Below, piece after piece: positions 27,291 through 37,333 of a stretch of DNA of 64,000 bases (its first letter is position 1; every line of letters starts with the position of its first letter). This stretch comes from RPRC01 sp034933285 (lineage in GTDB: Bacteria > Desulfobacterota > Desulfuromonadia > Geobacterales > Geobacteraceae). Location: positions 19,054-83,053 of the forward strand of contig JAYFNT010000016.1 in NCBI GenBank assembly GCA_034933285.1, in the 5' to 3' direction. The notes beneath the pieces are model-generated. The model was not told the origin of the DNA and did no database searches. It saw only the letters and a program-made list of their open reading frames with translations. The translations under genes were made by a program, and so were the position numbers.

Positions 27291-27554
27291 TCAACCTTTT
27301 TTCTTTGTAACTTTCTTCGCGGCTGGTTTCTTGGCTTGCAGCTTCTCTGCCCTTACCGCCCTCGCCTTGGCAAGGTTGTCCGCTAGACCCCTGTCCAACG
27401 CCGTTTGCCTTCTTTTCTCCGAGAAGTTTTTTGCGGTCAGTGATTGAGTTGCAGGGATATTAAACTGCTTCCTATATTCCCGGGGTGAAATACCGTGCAC
27501 CTTGTTGAGATGCCAGGTAAGAGTTTTCATCCCACCTTTGCCGCAGATCATGCA
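27291..27554 (-). pseudogene. MucR-like zinc-finger regulator, copy 1, 5'-truncated
   Basis: Only the part from the zinc finger onward is present (CMICGKGGMKTLTWHLNKVH, then SPREYRKQFNIPATQSLTAK and a Lys-rich tail). Full copies start about 70 residues earlier, as at 49694. Upstream sequence is unrelated. The zinc-binding Cys2His2 residues are intact, so a short protein from ATG 27551 would lose one Cys. Confidence 0.8.
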
Positions 27555-27607
27555 ATATGGGGTCTCCTTTTCACTATAAATCCTCCTCTCACCCTAAATG
27601 GTTTCTT

Positions 27608-27638
27608 GCCGCAGGGGCGGCGAATCAGCCCCTACGGC
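27608..27638 (-). terminator. Hairpin after hcp
   Basis: GCCGCAGGGGC (27608-27618) pairs, with one mismatch, with GCCCCTACGGC (27628-27638) shortly after the hcp stop. No long T-run. The CCCCTACGGC arm resembles the REP-like unit at 15052-15122. Confidence 0.45.
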
Positions 27639-27649
27639 AAAACGTCCAA

Positions 27650-29281
27650 TTAACCGAGTATAGCCTTCAGGTCCTGGGCGGGGGTGGAGATGGGAGCTAT
27701 ATTGAAGTTCTCCACCAGGAAGTTGAGCACGTTGGGGGTGATGAAAGCCGGGAGGGAAGGTCCCAGCTTGATGTTCTTGATCCCCAGATGAAGCAGGGTC
27801 AGGAGTATCACCACCGCCTTCTGCTCGTACCAGGAGAGGACCAGGGACAGGGGCAGGTCGTTTACCCCGCACTCGAAAGCGCCGGCCAATGCCAGCGCGA
27901 TCTGGATCGCCGAGTAGGCGTCGTTGCACTGGCCCACGTCGAGCAACCTGGGGATGCCGCCGATATCACCAAAGTCAAGCTTGTTGAAGCGGTACTTGCC
28001 GCAGGCCAGGGTCAGGATCACGCAGTCTTGCGGCACCTTCTCGGCAAACTCGGTGTAATAGTTCCTGCCCGGTTTGGCCCCGTCGCAGCCGCCAATGAGG
28101 AAGAAGTGTTTCACCGCGCCGGCCTTTACCGCCTCGATCACCTTGTCCGCTACCCCCAGCACTGCGTTGTGCCCGAAGCCCACCATGATCTCCTGACCGG
28201 GGGCGTCCGGGAAGCCCGGGAGTCCCAACGCCTTGTTGATGACTTCCGAGAAATCCCAGCCCTCGATGTGCCTGATTCCAGGCCAGGCAACCAGACCCCA
28301 GGTGAACAGCCTGTCGGTGTATGCCTCGGCCGGGCGCTGGATACAGTTGGTGTTGAAGATGATGGCCCCGGGGAAGCCGGGGAATTCCTTGGCCTGGTCC
28401 TGCCAGGCGCCGCCGAAGTTGCCCGCCAGGTGCGGGTACTTCTTCAGGCCCGGATAGCCGTGGGCCGGCAGCATCTCGCCATGGGTATAGATGTTGATCC
28501 CCTTGCCCTCGGTCTGCTTCAGGAGTTCCTCCAGCATGCGCAGGTCGTGACCGGAGACGAGGATGGCCTTGCCCGCCTTGGTGCCGAGCTGGACCTTCGT
28601 GGGGACCGGGTGGCCGTAGTGGTCCGTATTACCCTCGTTGAGCATGCCCATGACCTTGAGATTCATCTGGCCGCACTCCATTGCCAGGCCGACGTAGTCC
28701 ATGAGGCCGAGCGCGGGGTCGACTGTGGCTGCAAGGGCCTTGTGGAAAAAAGCGTATACTGCCTCGTCTTCCCTGCCGAGGATCTTGGCGTGGTCGGCGT
28801 AGGCTGCCATCCCTTTGAGGCCATAGGTGAGGATTTCGATGGCCGAGCGGATATCCTCGTTCTCGTGGAGAGCAGGGATGCCGTGTTCTTCGCCCTGTTT
28901 GACCAGGTCCGACGCGGGCGTCCAGGCAGCCGGGCCGGTGGCGATCCGCGGGGCCGTCGTACCGTTCTTGGCCTGAAACGCCGTTTCGTAAAGATTCCTG
29001 GCCTTTTCCTTGAGTTCCCCGCACTGCCCGATGAGCACCTCGAGTCGCGCCGGGTCGAAGTCCACATTGGTGACAATGGCGAAGAGCCCTTCGAGGACAA
29101 ATCCGTCTATCGCGGGGTCTTTCGCCCCCAAACCGCGCGCCTTGTCGGCATAGAAGGCAAGGCCCTTCAGGCCATACAGCAGGTTGTCCTGCAAGGCCGC
29201 CACTTCCGGCTTTTTGCCGCACACGCCCGAAATTTCACACGCGATTCCTTTTGCTGTCTGCTCACACTGATGACAATACAT
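27650..29281 (-). CDS. hcp: Hydroxylamine reductase / hybrid cluster protein
   Basis: The 543-residue protein starts MYCHQCEQTAKGIACEISG with C3-x2-C6-x8-C15-x5-C21 for the N-terminal 4Fe-4S cluster; the hybrid-cluster ligands lie in GEMLPAHGYPGL, NTNCIQRP, FLIGGCDGAKPGRN and LTLACGKYRFN. Hcp reduces nitric oxide or hydroxylamine and limits nitrosative stress. ATG 29281 with AGGAGG six bases before it is chosen over an upstream in-frame ATG. It is the last gene of a tetR-ric-hcp operon. Confidence 0.95.
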   Translation of the reverse strand: MYCHQCEQTAKGIACEISGVCGKKPEVAALQDNLLYGLKGLAFYADKARGLGAKDPAIDGFVLEGLFAIVTNVDFDPARLEVLIGQCGELKEKARNLYETAFQAKNGTTAPRIATGPAAWTPASDLVKQGEEHGIPALHENEDIRSAIEILTYGLKGMAAYADHAKILGREDEAVYAFFHKALAATVDPALGLMDYVGLAMECGQMNLKVMGMLNEGNTDHYGHPVPTKVQLGTKAGKAILVSGHDLRMLEELLKQTEGKGINIYTHGEMLPAHGYPGLKKYPHLAGNFGGAWQDQAKEFPGFPGAIIFNTNCIQRPAEAYTDRLFTWGLVAWPGIRHIEGWDFSEVINKALGLPGFPDAPGQEIMVGFGHNAVLGVADKVIEAVKAGAVKHFFLIGGCDGAKPGRNYYTEFAEKVPQDCVILTLACGKYRFNKLDFGDIGGIPRLLDVGQCNDAYSAIQIALALAGAFECGVNDLPLSLVLSWYEQKAVVILLTLLHLGIKNIKLGPSLPAFITPNVLNFLVENFNIAPISTPAQDLKAILG

Positions 29282-29325
29282 GAATAGCCTCCTGTTGCTG
29301 GTATGGTGCACACTATTCGTGTGTT

Positions 29326-30087
29326 TTATTTCCGTGCGGCAAGCCCCTGGTCATGCAGCCGTGCCGCCTTTGGAAAGAGGATGTTGTTTTCAAGGTGGAC
29401 GTGTTTGTGAAGGTCGTCCTCGAATTCCCGGAGCTTCCGGTAGGTCACCATGAAGGTATTGCAGGCGTCGGACGGCAGAGTGTAGTTGCTTGATAGTCGA
29501 CGTATTTCATGCACCGCCTCACCGACTTCATCGTGCTCCCTGATCAGCCTTTCCAAACTGGCACCGATCGTGTCCATGTCTTTCGCATCGGGCACTGCTC
29601 CCGTTTTTCCGGCGACTTCCACTTTCCTAATAGTCGGGAACAGGACTTCCTCTTCCTCCCGCAAATGGGCATCCATGTCGCCTGCTATTCTATCGAAGAT
29701 GGCGGCAATTTCCATCACTTCGGGGTGATTGGCGCCATGCACCTGGGCCACCTTACGGGCGGAGGCGGCAAACTGCGGCAGATTCTCCCAGAGGTAGGCA
29801 TGATGGACAGTGATAATGTAGTCAGACAGGAATGAAAGGTCCCATGCCGCGTAATCGTGGCTTCGTGCAAGCGGTGTGTTCCCGACTGCTGTTATTTCAC
29901 GGAGTATCTCATCCAGGTCGATGCCCTTCTCCCGGCAAACCGCCGAAAGAACGACTTTGCCGCCGCAGCAGAAATCGATCCCGTACTTTTCGAAAACCGC
30001 CGCTGTCCGGTAATCTCCGGCAACAAATTCGCCGATGGTTTTCTCCGCACTATGCGCATCGGGCCGGGCTGCCTTTTCATCCTTCAT
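29326..30087 (-). CDS. ric: Iron-sulfur cluster repair protein RIC (YtfE/ScdA)
   Basis: A 253-residue di-iron protein. An N-terminal ScdA_N (DUF542) segment TIGEFVAGDYRTAAVFEKYG with the FCCGGK motif is followed by a hemerythrin-like domain with HHAYLWENLP, HLREEEEVLFP, REHDEVGEA and HKHVHLENNILFP, giving the His/Glu metal ligands. It repairs iron-sulfur clusters damaged by nitric oxide or peroxide. ATG 30087 lies after GAGGTGG. It is 44 bases before hcp and 50 after a TetR gene, so the three form one nitrosative-stress operon. Confidence 0.93.
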   Translation of the reverse strand: MKDEKAARPDAHSAEKTIGEFVAGDYRTAAVFEKYGIDFCCGGKVVLSAVCREKGIDLDEILREITAVGNTPLARSHDYAAWDLSFLSDYIITVHHAYLWENLPQFAASARKVAQVHGANHPEVMEIAAIFDRIAGDMDAHLREEEEVLFPTIRKVEVAGKTGAVPDAKDMDTIGASLERLIREHDEVGEAVHEIRRLSSNYTLPSDACNTFMVTYRKLREFEDDLHKHVHLENNILFPKAARLHDQGLAARK

Positions 30088-30137
30088 TGTGCCACCTCTC
30101 GTGTTGGTCACGTTCGAAAAACACTGCTTCTAAAGAT

Positions 30138-30746
30138 CTAGGGCTCCCCGTCCGGGGCGACGGAACGGGAAAAAGTATCCCAGAGCGTAGCACGCTCCTT
30201 TTCCAGGTCTAGCGTGAAACCGCTCAGAATCCAACGAATGATCGTAAAATTGATTGTACCGATGAACATGGACGTAAGCGCCTCCGGATCGAGATTCCTG
30301 TGCACGCTGCCTTGCCTCTGACCTTCAGCGATGGTCTCCTTGATGCCGGTGCAATAGCCCGCCAACCGTTTTCCGATTTCGTCCCTGAGCACATCATTGT
30401 TGACCATGACCTCTTCGGAAAACAGGGTGCGCGGAATTCCCCTATTGTTTTCCGCGTATGCGAGATGGATCCGGAAGATCTCGCCAAGCTTCTCCAGGGG
30501 ATCAGCAATGTTCTCTACCTCACCGAGAATCAGCAGGAGATCCTGGCCTATTTTTCCTATGACCGACCTGACAATCTCCTCTTTGTTCGTGAAATGCCGG
30601 TAGATGTTCCCCTCGGAAATGCCGACCTCCGCGGCTATCCCGGCAGTCGTGGCACCATGGATGCCCTTTTCGCCGATCATCCGCAAGGCGGCCTCGGTTA
30701 TCTGCCGCTGTCGTATTTCGGTGGTCTTCCTCTGTCTAGCGGGCAT
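30138..30746 (-). CDS. TetR-family regulator of the ric-hcp operon
   Basis: About 202 residues. The helix-turn-helix is KGIHGATTAGIAAEVGISEG followed by NIYRHFTNKEEIVRSV. The frame begins at ATG 30767, but ATG 30746 has GGAG seven bases upstream and starts MPARQRKTTEIR as usual for the family. The gene leads the operon with ric and hcp and has overlapping palindromes just upstream, so it probably represses the operon. Control of hcp by a TetR protein rather than NsrR, DNR or HcpR is unusual. Confidence 0.88.
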   Translation of the reverse strand: MPARQRKTTEIRQRQITEAALRMIGEKGIHGATTAGIAAEVGISEGNIYRHFTNKEEIVRSVIGKIGQDLLLILGEVENIADPLEKLGEIFRIHLAYAENNRGIPRTLFSEEVMVNNDVLRDEIGKRLAGYCTGIKETIAEGQRQGSVHRNLDPEALTSMFIGTINFTIIRWILSGFTLDLEKERATLWDTFSRSVAPDGEP

Positions 30747-30770
30747 GGCCGGGCTCCATTTCAACATGTG

Positions 30771-30793
30771 AGTGGTTACCCACTTGACAAGTG
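30771..30793. promoter_or_regulatory. Overlapping palindromes before tetR-ric-hcp
   Basis: AGTGGTTACCCACT (30771-30784) and CACTTGACAAGTG (30781-30793) are both inverted repeats and overlap; the second is perfect and contains TTGACA. They lie within 50 bases upstream of the regulator start, a fitting operator for autorepression. Confidence 0.5.
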
Positions 30794-31124
30794 ATATCAG
30801 ACTTCAAGAAGAATTCAACTCGATAATTTACGAAAAAGGAGGCGGAAATTGTAGAATCCGGGAACACTCTCCGGCTTTCCTCTTGGAGTGTCTGGATTTT
30901 TTTGAAGATATGGGGAGTTTTCCCCGTTTCCACGGAAAGACAGAAATCGATGTGCATTTCATCATGTTTTTTCCGCTCACCTGACACGTAGTGGTTCTTT
31001 GTGGCCGCTGTTACACGGATAGTGCACCAATCCACCGTCAGGGGGGGAAAGCCCGGTGAAACCAAATCGCCACCTCACCCGTGAGGACATGAGTGAGGTG
31101 GCGATGATCCAGTGGTACAAGCTG

Positions 31125-31793
31125 TCAGACGAGCAGGTCTTCGTAAAAAGCACCGAAGGTATTCTGCGGATTCCGGATATGGATTTCAACCATCCAAATG
31201 TTAGGTGCGGGATGGAAGGTGATTTCGTGCAACGGACCCTCGTAGTGCTCGGCACTGGAATAGTCGCCCAGGCGATGCCCGCCCAGATCCATGTTCAATT
31301 CCCAGCCCAGATCCTTCGCCATTTTTTGTGCGAAGTCATACAACTCGACGCCGGTAGCCTTGTCAGTTTTCCACTTGTCGGCAACGGCTTCGAAGATCTT
31401 TTTGGCGTCAACCGCGCACCGTTTCATTTCCGGATTGCTCCCGGTCACGAAGGTGTCGCCGGCATCCCCTTCATAGCCGTCCCAGACAGGAGCGATGTCT
31501 AAGAAAAAGATATCATCTTTACCTAAACGCACTCCCGGTACGGAATCAGCGCCAAAGGTAATGGTGGTGTTGCTGCCGAAGCGGATATACGGCTTATGGA
31601 ACGCTTTTGTCGCCCCCATCTCCTTCAAGGTATCGACCACCAGTTTGTTGGCATCCTCCTCCAGCATGCCCACCTGCACGCGGGAAGCAATCAGTTCTAC
31701 CGCCTGCTGCGCTTTCGCCCTGATCTCCAGCATTTTCTCCACGGAAAAATCCGCTTTGGTTTTTTCCAGCGTTGCCGAATCTTGTTGTGTCAT
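31125..31793 (-). CDS. M24-family metallopeptidase-like protein
   Basis: The 222-residue protein has the pita-bread fold motifs DIAPVWDGYEGDAGDTF (two Asp ligands), GGHRLGDYSSAEHY (His ligand) and MVEIHI near the end (Glu ligand). M24 enzymes are methionine or X-Pro aminopeptidases using two metals. Members of this short group lack the extra N-terminal domain of X-Pro aminopeptidases. The specific substrate is unknown. Confidence 0.85.
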   Translation of the reverse strand: MTQQDSATLEKTKADFSVEKMLEIRAKAQQAVELIASRVQVGMLEEDANKLVVDTLKEMGATKAFHKPYIRFGSNTTITFGADSVPGVRLGKDDIFFLDIAPVWDGYEGDAGDTFVTGSNPEMKRCAVDAKKIFEAVADKWKTDKATGVELYDFAQKMAKDLGWELNMDLGGHRLGDYSSAEHYEGPLHEITFHPAPNIWMVEIHIRNPQNTFGAFYEDLLV

Positions 31794-32045
31794 AGCCGCG
31801 ACTCCTTTGTCCTGTAATGTTTAACAGCTATGGCGTCGCCAATTCCGCTGGCGTGCCGTTCCATGCCGTTTCACTCACTGCCTACCGTACTACCTCCTTT
31901 CACAATCTACTCCGCCCTGAACCCGTCACGATTCCCGTCAGGCAAAGCACGTGCAGAGCTCCTGGCTGTGGCGGATATGGAGTCGGTCCAGGTTGTCCTC
32001 CGTTGGCAGCTGCACAGTAAAACCGAGGTCCCGTTATTACCTCGG

Positions 32046-32531
32046 CTACAACCCCAAATCCGACAAACCGGGATGGTCGTCCGGACGACGACCGAGCGGC
32101 CAGTGATATTTACGATCCGCGTCCTGTATCGGCAGGTCGTTGATACTCGCAAAGCGACGACGCATCAGGCCATTCTCGTCAAACTCCCAATTCTCATTGC
32201 CATAGGAGCGGTACCAATTGCCGGAAGTATCGTGCCATTCATAGGCAAATCTAACGGCAATGCGTGAATCGGTATATGCCCACAATTCCTTGATAAGTCT
32301 ATAGTCGAGCTCTTTTGCCCACTTCCGCTTGAGAAACTCAATGATTGCAGCACGGCCGTTCGGGAATTCACTACGATTACGCCATGCACTGTCGACGGTG
32401 TAGGCAAGAGACACTTTTTCCGGATCACGGTTGTTCCAAGCATCTTCAGCCATGCGAACCTTCTGCCGGGCAGTCTCTTCAGAAAACGGCGGAAACGGCG
32501 GTTTTTTTCCATAATACACTCCCTTGCGCAT
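32046..32531 (-). CDS. DUF1348 / NTF2-like protein
   Basis: A 161-residue protein of the small alpha+beta cone fold. Diagnostic segments are AEDAWNNRDPEKVSLAYT, WRNRSEFPNGR, KWAKELDYRLIKELWAY and RSYGNENWEFDENGLMRRR, characteristic of DUF1348. No catalytic role is established for the family. The ATG at 32531 is used; a GTG five codons later has a comparable context. Its neighbour is the M24 peptidase on the same strand, 252 bases downstream. Confidence 0.83.
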   Translation of the reverse strand: MRKGVYYGKKPPFPPFSEETARQKVRMAEDAWNNRDPEKVSLAYTVDSAWRNRSEFPNGRAAIIEFLKRKWAKELDYRLIKELWAYTDSRIAVRFAYEWHDTSGNWYRSYGNENWEFDENGLMRRRFASINDLPIQDADRKYHWPLGRRPDDHPGLSDLGL

Positions 32532-32849
32532 GCGATATAGTCAGACACTCGTCCAGTCCCCTAAACCTAGCAGAGAAAATCAATACGTCAACCTGTTGTT
32601 CTGCACGTGCACATTCTTCGATGTGTGACGTGCATTCAGCTACTGTGTTTTCCTCGAAGTGGTAAAGCCCCCACAAAGGAAGTAAGTACAAGCAGCCAAT
32701 GGTTCAAACAACAACTGCTGAATAAATGAAGGTTCGATTCCAACCTGTTAAAAAAAACGCCTACTACCTCCAGGTTTCGTGGATTAGTGGCGACTCGGGA
32801 GCCTCAAATAATCCACCCTCAAGCAATATGGACGCATAGACGAGAAATT

Positions 32850-32961
32850 CGATATGCCGATCTCCAACGGTGTGGTCGAAGTGATGAACAACAAGGCAAC
32901 GGTGATCAGCCATCGAACCTACGGCTTAAGACCGGCCGAGAACTACACTGAATATCTATAA
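32850..32961 (+). pseudogene. ISL3-type transposase C-terminal fragment
   Basis: The frame gives ISNGVVEVMNNKATVISHRT then YGLRPAENYTEYL and a stop, matching the NGxxEGxNNKxKxxxRxxYG signature at the end of ISL3-family DDE transposases. The rest of the element is missing. Between 32532 and 32850 I see no gene. Confidence 0.6.
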
Positions 32962-33061
32962 CTGCATGGCGATTTACCCATGCATGTTTCATTGCACAGA
33001 TTACCGTTAGCATACTCTAATTGTACTAGTACCAGTTGTCTCCCGAATTCCTTAAAAACAC

Positions 33062-33102
33062 CCCAAAAAGAAAGGGGCACCCATATCTGGCATGCCCCTT
33101 TC
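33062..33102 (-). terminator. Terminator of mucR-like copy 2
   Basis: GAAAGGGGCA (33070-33079) pairs with TGCCCCTTTC (33093-33102), followed on the minus strand by CTTTTTGGGG. It is homologous to the hairpin after copies 1 and 3. Confidence 0.65.
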
Positions 33103-33142
33103 TTGAAAAACCCTTCAAACGTCAAATTTGGAAGCCGAGTTT

Positions 33143-33622
33143 TCAGCCTTTTTTCTTTGTAATTTCTTTCACCGCCGGTTTCTTGGCTTGCAGCTTTTCT
33201 GCCCTTACCGCCCGCGCTTTGGCAAGGTTGTCGGCCAATCCCCTATCCAACGCCGTTTGGCTTCTTTTCTCAGAGAAATTTTTTGCAGTCAGAGATTGCG
33301 TGGCAGGGATGTTGAACTGTTTCCGATATTCTCGTGGCGTAAAGCCGTGAACCTGGTTAAGATGTCTAGTGAGAGTTTTCATGCCCCCTTTGCCACAAAT
33401 CATGCAATAAACCTGGCCAGCCTGAAAAGCCTTCCTCAAGGTCATGACCGGCGCCTTCTTCTCTTCAACCGCTTCAGGCGCTGCAGTTTCGGTAGTTTCC
33501 AACTGCTGAAGCGCAGCATAAACCTTTTGAATCTCCTGCAAAAGCTCATCTGTCTACATCACGGTGACAGATGCATGCGAGGATACGATAGTCGCTGCCA
33601 GTTCTACAAGCGTATTTGGCAT
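33143..33622 (-). pseudogene. MucR-like zinc-finger regulator, copy 2, amber-interrupted
   Basis: ATG 33622 begins MPNTLVELAATIVSSHASV, then VM and a TAG at 33556-33554 where copy 3 has Thr; the frame continues through QEIQKVYAALQQLET, the Cys2His2 finger CMICGKGGMKTLTRHLNQVH and the Lys-rich tail. Only this stop separates it from a full-length gene. A downstream TTG start could give a 132-residue product that keeps the DNA-binding part. Confidence 0.82.
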
Positions 33623-33856
33623 TTTATGCCCTCCTTTTGAAGCAATAAATAACCATGACATGGGGTAGAACCAACAGGGTCCATAGAGGACTTGCACCTC
33701 CAAGTCACTGCTTGACCACCATAGTCAAGCAGATGTCGCTTACGCGACACGCGCCCTGCCGGGCGGGTTTATGCCCGGTCATGGTCGTAGCGCGGGTTGT
33801 AGCTTAGCGCGATTTACTCTTTCGGAAATACGGTGCGCATCACCCCCAAATCCTGA

Positions 33857-34900
33857 CTAGTTCAGGAACTCTTTGAGCATGGTTATACGTTTCTTGGTGA
33901 GCCAAGTCCGCCAACTTTCCTCTGTAACCTGTGGGTACTTCTGGCGGCCAAACTCGACCCAGGCCTCCCGATATTTTAGCCAGACCTTCTGCGTGTGCTT
34001 GATGTCAGCCTGTTTCACGCTCCCCCAATTAAAATCCTTTTCGCTCTGGATCTTTCTGTACACCGTGTTCAAGTTCCGGTCTTCTTTTATGAAGTCGGCT
34101 TTGGTGTATCGAGGTAGCTTCCCTTTTTCAAACTGCACAATGGCGGAGACAAAATCCTTTGAAAGCGTCGACTCCTCCTCGATCAGGAGGGCTGCACGGG
34201 CAGTACCGGTAGTATCCACCTCATTCCTTGTTCGCGCTTCAGAGAACATACCGAAGGACTGCTTAAGAACCGCGAACAACTGTTTGTCCTTCTCGCTCCA
34301 GTTCAGCAGGATGTCGTCAAGATTGCGTTTAAGTTTTGCGTCAGCCAATCGTTGTTCGCGCTTCGCGCAGAATCCCTGCATATACCCGCTCGTGATATCG
34401 TCGCAGAGATCGAACGGTTTTTCGCCCTTGCTCTTTTTCAGGTCTAAAAGGTGCTGAATACGATACTCCATCTCGGCAGGGGCTCCATCGAGTTTGCAGG
34501 CAAATTTTATAGCGAGATCGGCGTCTTTCTTCACCCCTCTACCGTTCGCGTAAATCATCATGAGGGTGGCTGACCCTCCAAAGGCTATGTCGTCGCCTCG
34601 TTCAACCTCAAGGTAGGCGCAGTGGCGAGCTTTCACAGGATCAGGCGTGATATCAAAGCCGTAATAGAGATTCGCAGATTCGCAGCCGGCGAGAGATTTA
34701 GCGGTTTCCGCATCAGGGCGATCTTTGGCGGGCAGTTGTATTTTTTCCGACTTCTTGCATTCCTCTTCCCACCACTCATCACCGCCAAAGCATTGAATAG
34801 GGAGCATCAAGAACAACAGGGAGAATACGAGGACCGGGAATATCCATTTTATCCTCTTCCTGAGGGTGGCATGCTGATGAATGTCAGAAGTATTTTTCAT
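33857..34900 (-). CDS. Secreted protein with LprI/DUF1311-like C-terminus
   Basis: A 347-residue exported protein. A basic N-terminus and hydrophobic run (WIFPVLVFSLLFLMLPI) form a signal peptide ending near CFGG. The middle has a Sel1-like stretch (MMIYANGRGVKKDADLAIKF). The C-terminal 130 residues fit the LprI lysozyme-inhibitor/DUF1311 fold, ending in KYREAWVEFGRQKYP. It probably acts in the periplasm; lysozyme inhibition is known only for distant members. No operon partner. Confidence 0.7.
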   Translation of the reverse strand: MKNTSDIHQHATLRKRIKWIFPVLVFSLLFLMLPIQCFGGDEWWEEECKKSEKIQLPAKDRPDAETAKSLAGCESANLYYGFDITPDPVKARHCAYLEVERGDDIAFGGSATLMMIYANGRGVKKDADLAIKFACKLDGAPAEMEYRIQHLLDLKKSKGEKPFDLCDDITSGYMQGFCAKREQRLADAKLKRNLDDILLNWSEKDKQLFAVLKQSFGMFSEARTRNEVDTTGTARAALLIEEESTLSKDFVSAIVQFEKGKLPRYTKADFIKEDRNLNTVYRKIQSEKDFNWGSVKQADIKHTQKVWLKYREAWVEFGRQKYPQVTEESWRTWLTKKRITMLKEFLN

Positions 34901-35134
34901 TCTTTCTCCAACTCCTTATTGATCAGATCCGGCCAAGCCCCCAGTCCGCGCCCCGGAGCCTCTCTCTATTTATTTTCAATTTTGATGCAACATATAGATT
35001 TTTATCAAAATTCATCGTTGGCCAACATTCAATTTGAGATATTGAACAGTTAACCGGCCAATCTTCCACCAGCTGCATTTTCATGCTTTTATGCGAGGGA
35101 TAAACAGGAGCACTTCCCTATTCCCCAAAGCACT

Positions 35135-35377
35135 TCATCCCGGCAAATCCAAATTTACCGCCCACTCCTCTTCTGTCGCCTCAAACGTTGAAACGATATG
35201 CCGCTTCGGGATGATCAAGACGTGACCGGGATTGACGAGGAATCCGTCGTAAATGGCCACTGCATTTTCATTGGCTGCGAAAACACGTTTCGGTTCGAGA
35301 TAGCAGAAGGGACACCCTTGGTCATCGGTATCTGATATCCCCAAAACAGAATGTTTGTGGTCAGCGGTCATTTCCAA
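35135..35377 (-). pseudogene. HIT-family hydrolase, truncated
   Basis: The 80-residue frame has the HIT N-terminus CPFCYLEPKRVFAANENAVA and YDGFLVNPGHVLIIPKRH, then ends after EEEWAVNLDLPG. The catalytic HxHxHxx motif, which should follow some 40 residues later, is absent. Upstream lies an AT-rich gap to the LprI-like gene. Confidence 0.75.
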
Positions 35378-35786
35378 CCTTCTGGTAAAATAAGTAGCGT
35401 GAATGCCCTAAAAAAGAAAAAACCGCCACCCGGAGGGACCCGGCGATAGCGGCTTCTATTTTCATACGCAATCAATTATTTGTTCGTCATATTCATTCAT
35501 CAGATGTTCCCCAAAAAACGAACGTCATGCTGCGACAACAGGCGTAATCCATACGCCTACACACTGGTCTTGCTAATAATCTTTCCCATATTGAAAGGAT
35601 GTTCATTTTGTACCAAATCCAAACTCCTAATACCATTTAATTTTTTTCAATTAAGGCGCGAGAGACAGCTGCAAACAAACCTCTTACGAACCAGGAAAAA
35701 GTGGGGGAAAACCGAATGGCACTAGTTTAAGGTAATTTTGCATGAGAAATGACCTGAAAATATTGGCAAAAAGGGCATAATGCCCC

Positions 35787-37235
35787 ATGCGAAATCCAAC
35801 GCCAATGTTCCCCGGTTTTCATCTGCAATGCCTTCGTCGAAAGCCCCGTTCAGTTCAGCAGAAACTCGCAGATAAACTTGCTCTGCTGAAACAAAAGTCA
35901 TTCAGGCAAATCGGTGAGGTCTTTGAAAAATTTATTCCCCGCGCGCTTCTGAAACAGGAGCAATCAGGGGATATGAGCCGCCGAAGAATTTTCTCGAAGG
36001 AGAACACCTTCTGGGCCTTTTTCAGCCAAGTGCTGGACGCAGACTGGGGTTGTCAAGAAGTGATCCGCAAGCTCCAGTCCTATGCATCCCTCAAGGGGGT
36101 CAAGGTACCATCGTCCTCAACCGCTTCATATTGCACGGCGCGTAAGAAGTTGGATGAACAAATGCTCTCCGACATTCTTGCGCATACGGCTGAGCGGCTT
36201 GAGCAAATGCCGGAGTCCGGCTTGCTGAACAACCGGCGAGTCATTGTCGGCGATGGAACGGGCGTCAGCATGCCGGATACGCAGATGAATCAGGACGTCT
36301 GGCCGCAGTCGTCCTCTGTGAAATCTGGGTGTGGGTTTCCATCGGCACGTATCTGCGCCTGTTTTTCACTGCAAAGCGGAGCATTGCTCAGCTACGCCAT
36401 TGGTAACAAGAAGAATCAAGAACTTCCGCTATTCCGTTAGCAGTGGACGACCTTTGAGCGAGGCGACATCTTCCTGGGAGACAAAGGTTTCTGCAGCTAT
36501 TACGACATCGCAAAACTCGCAGAACAGGGCGTTGACAGTGTTGTCACCCTTGCTCGGAGGGCACCGGTCCACGCCGCAAGCAGCCACAAAAAGCTCGGTC
36601 CTGACGATCTGCTGATAAAATGGAACCGCCCAGTTTATAACGTCAGACTGTCGTACTCGAAAGACGATTGGGCGAAGCTTCCGGAAGAGCTGGTGTTGCG
36701 ACAGATCAAGGTCACGGTGAAGTATCCCGGGTTTCGCACTCAAAGGTTTCACATTGTTACCACCTTGCTTGATGCCGAGCAATATCCTGCGGATGAACTT
36801 GCCGAACTTTACTTCAAGCGGTGGGATGTCGAGCTGTTTTTCCGCGATATTAAGACGACCATGGGTATGGATATCCTGCGGTGTAAAACACCCGAGATGA
36901 TCCGAAAAGAAATAATGATGTACTTTATCGCTTACAACTGTGTCCGCCGGTTGATGTACGAGGCTGCCGAAGAAGCGGATCTTAAGGTTCGAGCTGTGAG
37001 CTTCAAGGGCAGCTTGCAAGCACTTCGCAGCTGGGAACCACATTTCAATCAGGCGAAAATCAGTGTGGCAGAGCGTTTCAGACTGATCAGTGACTTATAT
37101 GACGCGATGACCAATGCACCGATCAGGCAACGCCCTGGACGTAGTGAACCCCGCTGCCGTAAACGACTCCCCAAGAATTACAAGTTGCTTACTTCGCCAA
37201 GACATGAAATGAAAGAGTGTCTTGGCCCAGCGTGA
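35787..37235 (+). pseudogene. IS4-family transposase interrupted by one amber codon
   Basis: The first part (to 36440) holds the N-terminus and the first catalytic Asp in RRVIVGDGTGVSMPDT. A TAG at 36438-36440 follows PLFR; the same frame then continues QWTTFERGDIFLGDKGFCSY with the second Asp and FKRWDVELFFRDIKTTMG with the YREK-like Glu region, to 37235. A single base change would restore a full-length DDE transposase of about 480 residues, so decay is recent. Confidence 0.85.
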
Positions 37236-37333
37236 CTTGGACTTTTGGCCCGTTTGTGATAAACCATCGCGAACGGAGGAAAGTCCATGCGAAAGAAACG
37301 TCACAATGAAGTGGTTCAATAGAAACGGACACT

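Noticed and set aside
27557..29287. A 576-codon plus-strand frame opposite hcp.
   Set aside because: It is the antisense of a high-GC, strongly conserved gene; it has no recognisable motif and no ribosome binding site.
32726..32745. GGTTCGATTCC looks like a tRNA T-loop.
   Set aside because: The flanking bases do not form the T-stem, and no acceptor, D or anticodon arms can be drawn around it.
14662..36440. Three in-frame TAG codons (brnT at 14662, mucR copy 2 at 33554, IS4 transposase at 36438) could mean amber recoding, for example pyrrolysine.
   Set aside because: TAG ends several intact genes here (Rieske at 3677-3679, LOG-family at 6503-6505, comA-like at 7835-7837), and the interrupted genes are all accessory. 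Simple nonsense mutation is the better reading.
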